Assembly (NCBI GenBank): GCA_029255685.2
Contig: CM055317.2
Coordinates: 15,269,501-15,333,500 of the forward strand
DNA from: Silene conica
Taxonomy: Eukaryota > Streptophyta > Magnoliopsida > Caryophyllales > Caryophyllaceae
Length of the DNA stretch: 64,000 nucleotides
Direction of reading: 5' to 3'
Below are positions 11,901-23,898 of the stretch, one piece after another. Numbering within the stretch: position 1 is the stretch's first letter; every line of letters starts with the position of its first letter. The translations under genes were made by a program, and so were the position numbers. The notes under the pieces are model-generated. The model saw nothing but the letters and a program-made list of their open reading frames with translations. It was not told the DNA's origin and did no database searches.

Positions 11901-13391
11901 GACCATAAAAGAATGTGGGAAGTTGTTTAGGATCCTGTGTCTCTAATTCTAGGTATTTATTCTTTAGTCTGAAGAACGTGATCAAAGTGCAATGCAAACC
12001 CGAATGAAATCTTTTGTGCTTGAAAACTTCTGCTTGGTGATGTTTATCTGTGGGGTCAAATGTCCATTACCACCTCTTTGTAGTTCTGATGTGCAATTCT
12101 AGCTCTTTTTTTCTTCTATTAATTAAATTAGTAAGTGGAACTTTCTAAAACAAGAGATAAAAATTGGCCCTTGATTGCTACTGCAGCGTACCAGGGACTT
12201 TTTATTGATTTCATTGTTGGTTAGTATGTAGCATCATCTTGTGATATGTAATGATATGATGCTTTAATGCAGGCAATTTTGGGTGGTACCATCCAGGTCC
12301 CAACTCTCACTGGAGATGTTGTACTTAAGGTTTGTTTAGATTTTCGTTCATGTTTTGTTCTCTACTTCTCTCTAATTTCGTGATTGCAGAGATTCATGTT
12401 CCGTTACTCTTTTCCTTCAAGGTTCGACCTGGGACCCAGCCTGGTCAAAAAGTCGTGCTGAAGAAGAAAGGTGAGCTGAAGGCACTGTTGTGCAACATTA
12501 GTCCTCAGATTTCTTTTTCCTATCAGAGAGTTGGGTTTGGTAGATGGGATCACTTTTTTGTCTACCCTTTTCAGTAGGAGTTTGATTGATTAGGAGCATG
12601 AAATGCATTCCATAATTAGTCTCGGCAATAACTATACAGCAATTTTGAAGGACTGCCTCTCTTAGTGTTGCGTTGTTACTTTTTATCAGCCAATGTTGAG
12701 CTATTCATATACTCTGTCCTTTCAACATCATTATTTCTTCTATTTTCCTTCGCGTTAGTCCCCCAAAAGTTCAATCTTGATCTTTCTAAGTCTTGATTTT
12801 CTTTAAACCAAGGTGGTTCTGTTTCCTTCCTTTGGTTCTGGTTAACTGGTTATCTGGTTATCGCTTTTGCAGTACACCACTTTATTTGAAAATATTTGAA
12901 AATTGAGACGTTTCTTTATTTTTATCCAGGAATTAAAGCAAGGGGCGCTTCTGCATTTGGTGATCAGTTTGTGCACTTCAATGTCACCATTCCAGCGTAA
13001 GTTTTCCCTTTAATTGATGAATCTAACCTCTAATATGTTTTACACTTTCGAAATGAACTACTGTGGGGATTTGCAAGTGTAGATCTGTTGATTCAGTCTC
13101 AACTTGTATTCAACATAATAAACAGGAACAAGACTTGGAGTGTGTTGTATCTGATAATGACCCAATATAATTATAATGACCCAATCTGACCATAATGACC
13201 CATGTACTGAATCTGTTTGTAAGCGTCCTAGAGTCTCGTGTTTGGGTTGATACTCTGTCTCCTACCCTCCTGATCCCTCATCAATATTTGGCAGGACTTT
13301 AACCCCACGGCAACGGGAACTCATAGAAGAATTTGCTAAAGAAGAGCAAGGAGACTATGATAAGCGTGCTGCAGCCGGTGCATCTCGATAA
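5935..13391 (+). CDS. GFA2: Mitochondrial DnaJ (Hsp40) co-chaperone, GFA2-like, 17 exons
   Basis: A type I J-protein that stimulates mitochondrial Hsp70. Exons: 5935-6000, 6095-6127, 6248-6308, 6390-6461, 6634-6716, 6920-7003, 7096-7134, 7996-8115, 8800-8932, 9097-9161, 9252-9326, 10923-10995, 11136-11299, 12273-12329, 12422-12470, 12930-12996 and 13295-13391. They sum to 1338 nt (445 aa plus TAA); every junction is GT-AG and in frame. Residues 1-80 are Arg-rich with few acids, as in a mitochondrial presequence. J domain is about 82-147 with HPD at 111-113, then a Gly/Phe region with GGGGGGF (147-195). The zinc region 227-287 has [24 protein letters not shown] and a fourth, degenerate CKSCNGHR. 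The C-terminal substrate-binding domain includes GGADPDG and [17 protein letters not shown]. Arabidopsis GFA2 (about 456 aa) shares the VPPGTK spacer and the degenerate fourth repeat, which favours GFA2 over ATJ1. The intron at 9327-10922 is the longest (1.6 kb). Confidence 0.93.
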
Positions 13392-14130
13392 ATTGAATCA
13401 TCCAAGTTGAGAGTAGCAAATTCTATCCCCATCAATATGTCTACAGACAGCTGAACTTCAAAATTCACGAGGACTGCTTATCACGAAAAACAGGTTCTTG
13501 TTTTCCTTTCGTTACTAGGGAGGGAGAAATTTTTGTGAACAAATGTTAAATTTCGTGGAAATGGATATTACAAATGTTTACTCTGGATGGGAGTTACTTA
13601 GGACTAGAAGGTTCCGATCAAATAAATCGTGTACATAGTATGACTGGCTGTTTTATTAATTGCCCTGTTTGATTATTAACATTGAAATATTTTAGGTCTA
13701 TGTATCACACTTTCTTTATCTATCATATTCTGAACACAAAAATTTCCATTCACCCGGGACAGCATTAAACAGTATTATCACTGATCAGTCAGTTATCTGT
13801 CGGAAAGGCTCGTCGATGTAGGGGCTTTTGGATTTCATGATATTTTACCATAACTAGTGATCTTTACTATAAACAAGTATCTGTAAGAGTGTACGGTTTT
13901 TGATAAATATTTTGTGGGTGTTTGAATTCACTAAAAATATAGCTGGCTTTGATCGTGATAGAAGAACGCGAGATTGCAACCTGAAACAGGGTTTCAGACA
14001 GGACCTTTACGAGTTCACGGCGAGGTCGTGAAGTGACTATTTAACTGCAATTCTCGTATCAATCGATCCTAATGAATAGAAGCCGAGGACATTTCACCCA
14101 GTATAGGGAAGGGTCAATCTTAAATAACTA
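13392..14130 (+). other. DnaJ 3' UTR and intergenic DNA
   Basis: The first 200-300 bases after the TAA are probably 3' UTR (AAATAAATC at 13619-13627 is a possible polyadenylation context). Beyond that I see no gene or repeat boundary up to the Stowaway element. Confidence 0.4.
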
Positions 14131-14220
14131 CTCTCTTCGTATTAATTTTTGTATACTTGTTTCAAAATTGTGAGGGGGTATTTTTGATCAAATGTAAACA
14201 AATACTAATTGGGACGGAAG
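14131..14220. mobile_element. Stowaway-like MITE, 90 bp
   Basis: Flanked by TA on both sides (14129-14130 and 14221-14222). The ends CTCTCTTCGTATTAATT and AATTGGGACGGAAG are diverged versions of the CTCCCTCCGTCCCAATT-type terminal repeat of plant Tc1/mariner Stowaway MITEs. It is short and has no coding capacity. Confidence 0.65.
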
Positions 14221-14939
14221 TAACATAACGAAAAAAGAAACTTGGGTAATTCCTGCGTACCGTCGACAATAAAATACTTTTTAATGATGTAATTTTTTAT
14301 CTACTATTGTAGAATTTTAGTTCTCACGAGTAATTTACTATGAAAGCATTGATTTTTCACAAATTCTGACTTATGAAAATCTATGTTTTGCTAGTTTGCG
14401 ACCAGTCAAATAATTCCCGTACGGATAGATAAGATATAACCATTGTGCTTAAGAAGTAGCAATTTGTTTTTTTTATTATCTATTCATATAGTAGTACTTG
14501 ACCCGTTACAAACTTGTGATGGATATACCCGTCACAAGGGAGACTTGTCGGGTATGACTCTTACAACAGTGGAAGGGCTGAAAGCGTGTGTTGGTGGACC
14601 AACTTTGGGATGGAAAATGATAAACACCCAAAAGAAGTAGGTATGTTGCTTCATTCTGGGAAATCATTGCCGTCCAATGATTTACAACCGCAAGTACTAC
14701 TATGTACGTACTAATACTATGTGCAATTGTGCACCAATTTGAAGGTCACTATCCACGCCACCATTGCTAAATATTGGCACCATTTGCCCTACTTTGAAGG
14801 TCACTATCCCGTCTAGCAAGGGAAAATATGGCACAATCAAATTCTCATATTGTGCAATTGTCCAATATGTCATACAAAATTGTGTATCGTAAATTCGTAA
14901 TATATTGCTGTCAAAAACAAAAAAATCGTAATATATGTC
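14221..14939. other. Intergenic DNA with a dispersed repeat fragment
   Basis: At 14505-14560 there is a CTTGTGATGGATA/CCCGTCACAAG inverted motif. Related motifs recur near 37617-37670, 51800-51970 and 52262-52312, so it belongs to a dispersed MITE-like family. AAGGTCACTATCC occurs twice at 14742-14813. No gene is seen. Confidence 0.4.
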
Positions 14940-15170
14940 TGTAGAATTGTGAAATTGATGAAAATACAAGAGAATATTTTTCGAGTTTTATTTTAAACGG
15001 GCTTTGTTGATCTTTTTTGTGATAATGCATATACAAGGGTTGAATGTCTATTTATATCACCAACATTTCTTAATTCCCAAGATCATTATAATAGTGACTC
15101 AGTAACAGGACAAACTGACCAACTTGCTTGTGTAGTAGTTGGTGACTCCGTGGTCCTATATATATATATT
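14940..15170 (-). repeat. 3' LTR region of a minus-strand copia element
   Basis: Read on the minus strand, a TATAAATAGACATTCAACCC promoter-like segment is followed by sequence ending near CAATTCTACA at 14940, as in short plant copia LTRs. The upstream LTR boundary is uncertain (CCAACA at 15060-15065, or further up near 15170), because no second LTR was found for comparison. Confidence 0.4.
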
Positions 15171-15179
15171 TTGTGTCTT

Positions 15180-18107
15180 CCTACATTGTTTGCCAGTCAG
15201 TGCTGTAATTGTCTGTAGTGGCTATTTGTTGCACCATTAATTTCAGCTTTACCATGCTCCTTATTCTTTGCTGCATTACCCATCATCTTTCCATATCTCT
15301 TCCTCAAAGAAAAAAAATGCTGGTTTTCACTGAGTGGTTTGGTCATTAAATCCACAAGTTGAAGTGAAGACTTAATGTTTTGAGTTTGAATAAAACCTGA
15401 TTGAACATTGTCCCTTACATAATATTATAATAACAGTCCAACTTAAGGTGTTTAGTTTTTTTCATGGAACATCGGTAATTCTGCTATATATTGAGCATCT
15501 TTGTTATCACAATGAAGCTGGATGGGTAATGGAACATGAATGTGATGATCAGATAATAATCCTTCAAGCCGCATCGACTCACTTGTCGTTTGGGATATAC
15601 TTCAATACTCAGATTCAACTGATGACTTTTAAACAACCTTTTGTTTCTTAGTTTTTCAAGATATTAGTGAATCCCCATAGAATGCGCAAAACCATGTCAA
15701 GGATCTGCCACTAAAGGCACACGACCCCCTATATGCATTACAATATCCTATGTGCAGTGATTTTGACTTTGATGAATAAAACAACCCCATATCCATAGTC
15801 CCCTTTAAGTATCTCAGGATGTGTATAACTGCTTGAAAATGAGGTTCCTTAGGCACACATATGAATTGACTTAATTGTTGGACAACATGGAATAGGTCTG
15901 TTTTTGTTAGATTGAGATATAACAATTTCCCAATTACCCTCCTGTATCTTTCAGGCTTCTCAAGAACTCCATCTTGATCTATAGACAATTTTAACCCCTT
16001 TGGTAATGGAAATTTTGCTAGTTTGCAGTGTATCATCACGTGTTAGTGAGGATGTCTTAGATGTATTTTTTTAATTGAGAATTATTTCATCTTCATTTCC
16101 CGCGTCTTTCTATCCCAAGAAATATCTCATATAACCAAGATCTTTGATGGTGTAAGCCTCGCGCAAAGCATCTTTGGTATTCTTAATTTGCATCTCATTA
16201 TTCCCTGTTATAATCAAATCATCAACATAGACCAGAATTATGATGATTAGACCAGTTGTGTTTATCAGTAAACATAGAATAGTCACGTTTTGACTGAACA
16301 TAGCCGTGACAGAAATTTAGACAATTCCACATTTTATTGCCTTGATGCTTGTTTCAAGCCATAAGTTTATGTCCTTGACTTCATAGCCTTCTAGAGCCGT
16401 TATGTAGACTTCTACTTCCAAGAAGCCATGAAGAAAAGCATTTTCTAACTGATGCAATGCCTAATTCTTTGAAGCCGCCACACTCATGAGAGCTCTTACA
16501 ATGGCAAATTTGACCACATGAGAAGGTGTGTTTGTAGTCCTTTCCTTTTATTTGGTTGTACCCTTTGGTAACCAACCTGACTTTAAATCTCTCAACCTCA
16601 CCATTAGGTCTGGATTTTACTTTGTAAATCCACTTAGATCGTATAACATTTTCCCCTGGTGGTAGTCCCATTATCTCCCGTGTGTGGTTTCCTTCTAGTG
16701 CCCTTACTTCATCTTCCATGGCCTTTCTCCATTTGGAATCTAATTGTTTTTCGATGAGCTTCTCAAAAGGGGGTTTTCAATCAATCACCTTACTTGACAA
16801 CAAGCTAATGACACGTGTTGTTGCCAAAATACATTCTCCCCAAATTTTATCTGATAAATTAACATGTAATATCTTGGCCCTAGTAGTTTCTAGTAGAGGT
16901 CTTTGCTTTCTTTCTACCCTATCATTTTGTTGAGGGTTATTACCAGGTAAGGATTTTTGGTGCACAAGCCATTTGTCTAAATATATTGAGCATTCATGAT
17001 GGAACATTTCAATTCCATTGTCAGTTGTAATGTGTTTGATCATACTGCTAAACTGGTTTTTAGCATATGATAGAAAAGATGAAACAATCTCCTCAACTTG
17101 TTTATTTTGAAGCAAGCAAGTCCATGTTATTCTAGTATGATCATCAAACACAACAAAAAAATGCGAGGCTCCTGGAATTCTAGGGGTGTGATATGAACCC
17201 AATAAATTCATGTGGACAAGCGTGAAAGGTTTATTAGTTATGTTTTCAATCAATGAAAAGGGTAATTTGTGATCTTTTGTTAAAGAACAAACATTGCAAG
17301 GAAACACATAAAGATTTGCAACCACAAACATAAATGTATTTCATTTTGCTCAAAGATGTGTGTCCAAGTCTGGTATGCATTACATGAAGGTCTGGTTGCC
17401 TTATTTCAATATTACTACAACTACTACTACTAAATACTCTTCTACATTTATTTGAAAACAGAAAACTGCTAGCATTTTTCTCCAAAAATTTATTTCCTAT
17501 TCTCAATCTATAAAGCCATTGTATATCTTTCTCCCATAAATCACTACTTTTTAGTCACTGGTCCTAAAATATACATTCCATATCAGTTTGATTTCTAAAT
17601 TAGAATCATGTAACAATTGTCCCACAAATAAAAGGTTATGTTCAAAAATCTTTACACATAGTACATTATGTAAGTTAATGCCTTATTAACTTTGACAGCC
17701 CCTGTTTAATCTAACAATTTCATTATTTCATTAGGCAAACTAATGAATATAATTTCATTTCATTTCCTCATGTTAGTAAATGCAGATAAATTTGTGCAGT
17801 TATGATCATTCAAAATATCAGTGGTTTGTACCAGGGAGATGTTGTGCATATACCTACAAAGTTCATGTTCACGTTGGAGCTATTGTTGTTCTCGTACATA
17901 GGTTATTTTCCCTTACAAAGTATGGCCAACTCTTGTGAAACTGCCTAAACAAGGTTGTTGTCTCCTTGAAATTGTAAATGACTACCAGAGGAACCACCAA
18001 TGTGATGACCTGGCTCATGGTTGCTGGCTTCAATATACTCCAAAAGGTTATCCTGTATATGTGTTCTGATTTTTTGTATTCTAAGACACTTGCAACATAT
18101 TTGACCC
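15180..18107 (-). pseudogene. Minus-strand copia pol remnant (RNase H to protease)
   Basis: Reading from high to low coordinates: a protease/spacer trace (17830-17600) resembling the segment after DTGAS; the GAG-pre-integrase motif HTRLGHTSLSKMKYI (about 17380); an integrase core with MNLLGSYHTP, VVFDDHTRITWTCLL and TTDNGIEMFHHEC (17250-16970); reverse transcriptase with [20 protein letters not shown] (about 16600) and VYVDDLIITGNN (about 16220); then RNase H-linked text with YLKGTMDMGL (15780) and a final segment (LLVDLMTKPL, about 15340) typical of the copia C-terminus. Many stops and frameshifts show that it is dead. Its gag half is found beyond 21888, separated by the solo LTR inserted at 18108. 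Confidence 0.8.
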
Positions 18108-18308
18108 TGACACAGGCTATCGCATACCTATGCAACGATAAATTCCCTAGCACAACCAAATGTAGTATGAAGGGGTTGAATCCACAGAGAAAAACGGTAT
18201 TGTATACAAATCGTTAGTTATAATGAGTAAATTTCTATTCTAGTCGTTTTATATCTTTGTTTGTTTTGGATTGATTGATAGCAAATCTAAAAATGATGTA
18301 AATATATA

Positions 18309-18972
18309 CAGGGCCGTTCAATGGATTCAAGGGGCCCTGTTCTAAAATGCAAAAGTGAGGCCCCAAATTGGGTCTTTTTAAAAAAGAATTGGGAGTCATG
18401 CAATGATGGAACTCAGTACGGGAGTTTGTATCACTAAATAACGTAATTTTCAAATTTTAGTCAAATTTTTGATGAGTTTATTTTATGACATTACTGTCCT
18501 AACCTCCATAGAAAACATTTCCCCCATAAAAAATTAGTAAAATCTATTTTGTTATTAATTGATTATTCATGTATCAAATATCAAATAAGGACCTACATAT
18601 AGTAATATACCGTGATTTTTTCTTGACGCAAAAATATATTGCATTTCAATTAACTTTATTTGTAAAATGAAATGTTAAATGTTAAATTAAACAAGTAAAA
18701 ACTACATACGTAACCACTATTTCCAACAAAATGGCATAATAAAACACAATATATAATACATTAAGTGTGGGGCCCACTCTATACATTAATGTAAAAAATG
18801 AATGTTATGGTGAGGTTTGATCCTTCGTGGACTGTGAGGAACAATTAGGTCTTTACCGCTGCGTCATAAACTCTTATACATAATTTTGTAGATTGAAATT
18901 ATAAAATATGGGCCCTTTGTCTTTTGGGCCCCGGTTCTAGGAACCGGTTGAACGCCCTATTGGACGGCCCTG
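18309..18972. mobile_element. Non-autonomous hAT element, 664 bp
   Basis: Perfect 8-bp duplication AATATATA at 18301-18308 and 18973-18980. The ends CAGGGCCGTTCAATGG and its partner CAGGGCCGTCCAATAG (reverse of the right end) match at 14 of 16 positions. GGGGCCC-rich subterminal stretches lie at both ends. There is no transposase frame, so it is a deletion derivative or MITE of the hAT superfamily. Confidence 0.88.
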
Positions 18973-19255
18973 AATATATATAATTAAAAGGAGTCTAGGG
19001 GTTCGGGTCACACATGCATAAAAATACAATTATAGATATTAAGATAAATGATGCAAATAGAATTGCTAGATGTTTAGGCATAAAGGCAACCATCTCTCGA
19101 CCTTATTGCCAACCATAGACCGGGTTCTAACCACTTCTCAAATTTTGCTAGATCGTCCTACTAACACATATTCAGTCTAATTCATATCCGTACCTCTCGA
19201 CTTATAGAATAAATTAACAAATTTAATCTAAGTTTGTGATCAATATACAAATGTA

Positions 19256-19453
19256 CTCCCTCTGAGTCGGAGTGTTGGTTCCTGTTTTCCTTTTGATGCG
19301 AGTTTAGTGATGGTTCCTCTTTCCCTTTTTAGTAACTTTTTTGTGATCCAAAATCAATTCAAAGTGGAGTAGGGGGTTTTATGTGGTATAGAATCATTTC
19401 CTTATTTTTTTGTGCAAAAAACAAAAAGAACCAACACTATGCCTCAGAGAGAG
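19256..19453. mobile_element. Stowaway MITE, 198 bp
   Basis: Flanked by TA at 19254-19255 and 19454-19455. The ends CTCCCTCTGAGTCGGAGTG and (reverse of the right) CTCTCTCTGAGGCATAGTG pair through to TTGGTTC. Non-coding, typical length for Stowaway. Confidence 0.82.
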
Positions 19454-20260
19454 TATTTATATTAACATTGTAAACTATAATCTAATGCATGGCTCCCTTT
19501 TCCATAAACAAATGCAACTACTCACTCATACTAGTGAAAGAAAATGCAATGTAAGAATAAATAGACATGATTAAAACTATAACTAAATAATAAAAATAAT
19601 TAATAAAATATGAAACTAAATCTAAGAACAACGAAATGCTAAATAAGATAAACGAAATAAGAATTACCGTATGAAAATGAACCTTGATATGAAGAACACA
19701 AATGAAGAATAAAAGTTTGAATAAAACTTGTAACTAAAGGATTATATTGAGATTATGAATATAAATAAAAAAAAGAATTACAAAGTAAACTAATAAAAAG
19801 AAAGTAAACTAATGTAAAAAAGATAGAAAAAGGCAATCAAAGAGAATATCTAAGATCCTTTAAAAGGTTGGAGTAAGCCCTCCTTTTATACTAGTTAAAA
19901 AGTGAAACGTAAGAAGCAAAAAGAATCCAAGGTGCGGCAACCCCGATCGGGACACCTAACCCCATCGGGGTCGTAGTGATGTGAATTTATTTCTCTAAAT
20001 CCCCGAGTTAATGCTCGGGGAATCCAAAGATTTTGTCTAATGGCGCCGTAAATCACCCGGTAAAAGTCTTTAATTTTGAGCATAAAATATCTTGAAGGAT
20101 CCAATGTTGGATTAAGAAATCTTATGCACCAAGTCTTCATTACTTCAATTGTTTACACTTTGACTTGATTTGCATGGTTGACTTGATTATTGATGATAAT
20201 TTCTCATGCACATGCAAACTAACATTTCTTCATCAAATAGTTAGTCTTGTTGCATGCTTG

Positions 20261-21564
20261 TGTTGGAGGAAGTGTCCTCGACAATAGTGTGTTGACATAA
20301 TTAAAACTCATTTGAATGAAACACAACTGGGAGTGTTACTCTTTTAAAGTCAACTGATCAACATTTATCGATAATGATTGGCTGTCTAGAGTTTGACATT
20401 ATCGTCATATGATGGTGGTGATCAGTTGATCCCTTAAGGTCATATCTTTAGGGAATTCCGTCTCAATGGAATAATTAATTAATATTGTATTGGATACAAA
20501 TTAATTAATAACTGGAAATTTTGGAAATAATTTTATATGACGAATATTTTTATAATGGGATTATAATAATAATTAAAGTCAAAGTAATAAAATTGTTTTA
20601 TTACTCAGTTTTATTTATTCGTTTAGGAAACGATTAAATTGAGAATGAACACGGTTGATCATAAAATTACAAAGAGTTGTAGTTAAATTATGACATTACA
20701 TTTTTGTACAAAAATAATTTCGAATTATTATTGTAATTATTTAAATGTAATAAATTTGTAAATTATGAATTTTAATAGTTAAAATTGCACAATTAACAAA
20801 TTGGGTCATGTGTTATGAAACATGTGTGACATATTAACACAATTGACAAAGATAAAATGGAGTCCATTTTGCACTCTTTTAACCGTATAATGTGGCTTAG
20901 TGAGGTAGTGTGTTGTTGTGATATTGTAAGCTACTCTTACACATTATGAAAAAGCTTACATACCTAGCCTTAGGTGTAAGGCATATTGTATGCTTTTGTG
21001 TAAGAGTAAGAGGCATGCATTGGCTCTATTTTGAAGGCACTTGGCCGGCCAAAGCATGAAAGAAGAGCTCATTTTTGCTCTTATATATTCAACACTACAT
21101 ACTACATTACAATGTAAGTTTTTGGCTAAGTAGTAGTTGTTGGTTAATGCTTGCTCATTCTCACAATACTACAACATCCATTCTCATCTCAACTTAGTAA
21201 AATAGTTTTCTAAGAAAAATAATTATTTCCCATACTAATAATATTATGAGTAATATTATTATCATCTCTAGTTAACTAATACATTTTTCTAGTAACAAAA
21301 TTGTGTTGGTTTGAGATCGGGTCCTTGATACGCACCTTTAGGAGACGATTTTTGTTAGATCGTTTAAGGGTAATTTCGGTGGCTTGAAGACTCAATTAAT
21401 AGGTGATTATTGAGTATAAACCTTCTAAAACCAATGTAAGGACCATTACATCTTATGATATCATCATGCATGCATAAGATCTATTTAAGTTTTATGACCT
21501 AAACTTAAAGAAACAAAACTCACATTAGATATGAGTATAAAATAAGGAACCTTGGTTCCCAACA
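20261..21564. mobile_element. Solo LTR, 1304 bp
   Basis: Begins TGTTGGAGGAAG and ends TTGGTTCCCAACA (TGTTGG/CCAACA inverted ends), with a perfect 5-bp target duplication GCTTG at 20256-20260 and 21565-21569. No gag, pol, primer-binding site or second LTR is present, so recombination between LTRs has removed the body. It sits inside the solo LTR at 18108-21887, so it is younger. Superfamily is not certain; LTRs starting TGTTGGAGGAAGTGTCC are known to me from copia (SIRE/Angela-type) elements. Confidence 0.88.
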
Positions 21565-21729
21565 GCTTGATCATTCTAGCTCCCACTTAGCTCATTTGTT
21601 CTTGATATTTTCATATTTGACGGTAACATAGCTAAAATAACTACATTTTCTACAAAACACACTTAAATGCACAATATATCTAAAACAAACAATTAACTCA
21701 GAAAAACACTAGTAAAAGTGCAAAGCATG

Positions 21730-21828
21730 GGCCACTGCAGCCGCCGAAGGGGGTGGCTTACATGGTCAATGTGGTGGTGCGGGAATGCATGGGCCCGGGG
21801 GGATTCAACCCCCTCGTCATAAAAAAGT
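21730..21828 (+). mobile_element. Truncated SINE-like fragment
   Basis: GGCCACTGCAG, GTGGTGGTGCGGGAATGCATG and CCCCCTCGTC match, in the opposite orientation, the 3' half of the SINE at 62849-63067. An A-rich tail (CATAAAAAAG) follows the CGTC end in both. It is flanked by GCAAAGCATG and CAAATAGCATG, a possible imperfect target duplication. The tRNA-like head is missing. Confidence 0.55.
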
Positions 21829-21887
21829 ACAAATAGCATGTAAAACCGAGCTAAATATAGGATTACGTATATAAAAAGTACTTATCA

Positions 21888-22545
21888 GACCTGCGCCCCT
21901 GACTTCCCCCCTTTCTTCATCTTGGTATTGTTGTTAGGATACCCATGAATGTCATATCAGGGCTTGATAGTGTGTTCTCCTTTGCCACAAGAAGAACAAA
22001 TGATGCATGGACCAGTCCTTCGTATCTGTTGCAAAATTTTTTTTGCCTTTCCTCTTTATCAAACTTTTTTTTTTTTTTGTAATTGTACTCTTCTTTAGGC
22101 TTTAATTTTTTACTTTAATTTCTCCAAAACTTGAATTGGCTTATTGAGAACAAATTCCCTCACTTGTTGAGTCATTAAGGAAAAAAGTTGTATTTTGTTG
22201 TTCACTTAAAGCATCATGGAGAAGGCTTTGTTTAGTAGCAACATTGGCTACATGGACAAAAGATTCCCAATAAGAGTATCTTACCCATCGTTGACACCCA
22301 TGCAAAAATTGAATGGTTTTGTTTCTTGTTTATGTATCCACCGATCTTTTGAGGATGATGCAACTACATGTGCAGTCAGGCATACCTTCAATGTCTTCAA
22401 TTTTATCCCATAAACTCTTGAGTTTTGTGTAATACTTTGCCACAAGTAGATTAATCTGTGTAGTGTTTGCAAGCTCTTTCTTGAGTTGATATACAAGAAC
22501 CTCATTATCTTGGTTATACCTTCCAACCACTTTATCCCACATAAC
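21888..22545 (-). pseudogene. Minus-strand copia gag remnant
   Basis: On the minus strand the frame with ELANTTQINLLVAKYYTKL, KSLWDKIEDIEG and CTCSC (22330-22542) is a Retrotran_gag/UBN2 capsid segment. About 300 bases on, CSSCGKGEHTIKP followed by YDIHGYP (about 22010-21930) is a degenerate CCHC knuckle with the HGYP motif common after it in copia gag. Its last codon of the conserved cysteine is a stop. It lines up, across the solo LTR at 18108-21887, with the pol remnant of the same strand, so I read them as one element. Its N-terminal end is cut at about 22545, where the next copia LTR begins. Confidence 0.65.
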
Positions 22546-22552
22546 CTTTCAC

Positions 22553-23060
22553 CCTATCCTTTTGGGGCCAGTTCGATTGTTTCTGATGTTAGAAGTGTCC
22601 AGGTTTATTTCTAGATTCATTGCGTACAGTGTCTAGGTGCAACCAAAACGTCTGTTAATCAGTGGCTGATTAATGGCAAAAATTCTTGTTGACTACGACA
22701 TTACTGCTCCTTAATACGGGAAACTAATGACGTTATAGTGTAATATTCCTTTTCTGGGCTATAAAAGGGCACTTTAAGCAGTCTGTTGAAGACACACAAA
22801 ACACAATCTTCACTCTTTTCTCTCTTTCTCCAATACATATCCTTGGGCAAAGTAATAAGAAATTTTGTCATTTCAAAGCTCTCGTATCTTGAGGGGGCAA
22901 GTTCGAAAGTTGTAGTGTTAATCATTAGGGGACTACAGGCAACTGTTGATCGCCACATCGGTCGTGTGAAAATAGTTTTCAAGACAGTGGCTCACATACC
23001 ACCTCACTACCAATTCGGTCCTGTCTTCTTTCTCTCTTTTATTTTTCGTTGTTACTGCTT
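22553..23060 (+). repeat. 5' LTR (left-truncated) of the old copia element
   Basis: Aligns with 36493-37000: shared landmarks are GTTCGATTGTTTCTGATG, CAAAACGTCTGTTAATCA, CAGTCTGTTGAAGACAC, CAATACATAT and GATCGCCA. A TATAAAAG box at 22761-22768 in this LTR corresponds to TATAAAAG at 36691-36698. The exact 3' end and the primer-binding site are not clear. Confidence 0.7.
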
Positions 23061-23104
23061 TACCGTACCAAAAATTTGAAAACTATTTGTTAATTGTTGT
23101 AACA

Positions 23105-23898
23105 ATGACCGGTATGTCGAAACTAGTTCTTGATTTGTCGAAAGTTGAACCTTTAGACAGTCTAAATTATAAGAGATGGTCCAATAAATTGTTAATGTTT
23201 TTTGAACAACTAAATATTGACTATGTTCTATTTTATAACCCACCATCTCTTGTTGTCGCCACTAGTGCCGAGACTACCCCACATTCGTCTGCTAATGTTA
23301 AGTCAAATGAGGAGTCTAATAAGAAACGTGATAAGGATAATAAAGCGGCTATGTGTCACCTCCTTAACCATATGACTAATAACTTTTTTGACTTATTTAT
23401 TGTCCATAAATCTGCTAGGACCATTTGGGAGTCGCTAGACAAAAAAATATGGGGTTGATGATGTGGGTAAAAAAAATATGTCGTCGGGTAGTGGCTTGAG
23501 TTTCAAATGGTAGATGACAAGTCTCTTATGGAGCAAGTTCATGTCTATTAAAACTTTTGCGCCGATGTCACTAATTAGGGAATAAAACTGGATAAAGTAT
23601 TTTTGGCTAATGTTTTGCTAGAAATATTATCCCATTCCTCGAGTGAGTATAAGAACTATTTGAAACATAAGAAAAAGAATTTGTCCATACTAGAGCTGAT
23701 AGGATACATGAGGACTAAGGAAGCTAACCGTCGTAAAGATAAGTCAGTCCAACTATCTCTTACAACTGTGAAAGCCAATCTTGTTAAAACGGATGGGTCT
23801 TCAAATGAAGATAAGTTCCGGGGAAAGGGAAAGGCTAAAACTGGTCAAAGTCAAGCTAAGGGTCAAAATGCTAAGAGTAATTGACCAGGAAAACATAG
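23105..23898 (+). pseudogene. Copia gag, N-terminal part
   Basis: The frame starts MTGMSKLVLDLSKVEPL with LNYKRWSNKLLMFFEQL, a typical copia gag start (locus plus NYxxW). It is followed by a frameshift region near 23455-23600 and a second frame with VLLEILSHSSSEYKNYLKH and a basic KFRGKGKAKTGQSQAKG segment. The chain then breaks where the nested copia enters at 23899 and resumes at 31934 with the CCHC knuckle. Damaged by frameshifts and stops. Confidence 0.7.

Larger units (their letters stand above)
18108..21887. mobile_element. Solo LTR interrupted by four younger insertions
   Basis: Starts TGACACAGG, ends TACTTATCA, and is flanked by GACCC (18103-18107) and GACCT (21888-21892), a one-mismatch 5-bp duplication. 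AAGGGGTTGAATCCACAG near the left end and the AACCGAGCTAAATATAGG...TACTTATCA close are typical of large gypsy (Ogre/Athila-like) non-coding ends. The coding remnants of one minus-strand copia resume on either side, which supports one insertion event. It holds a hAT element, a Stowaway, a 1304 bp solo LTR and a SINE-like piece. Without these it is about 1.5 kb. No pol is inside, hence solo LTR rather than full element. Confidence 0.6.
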
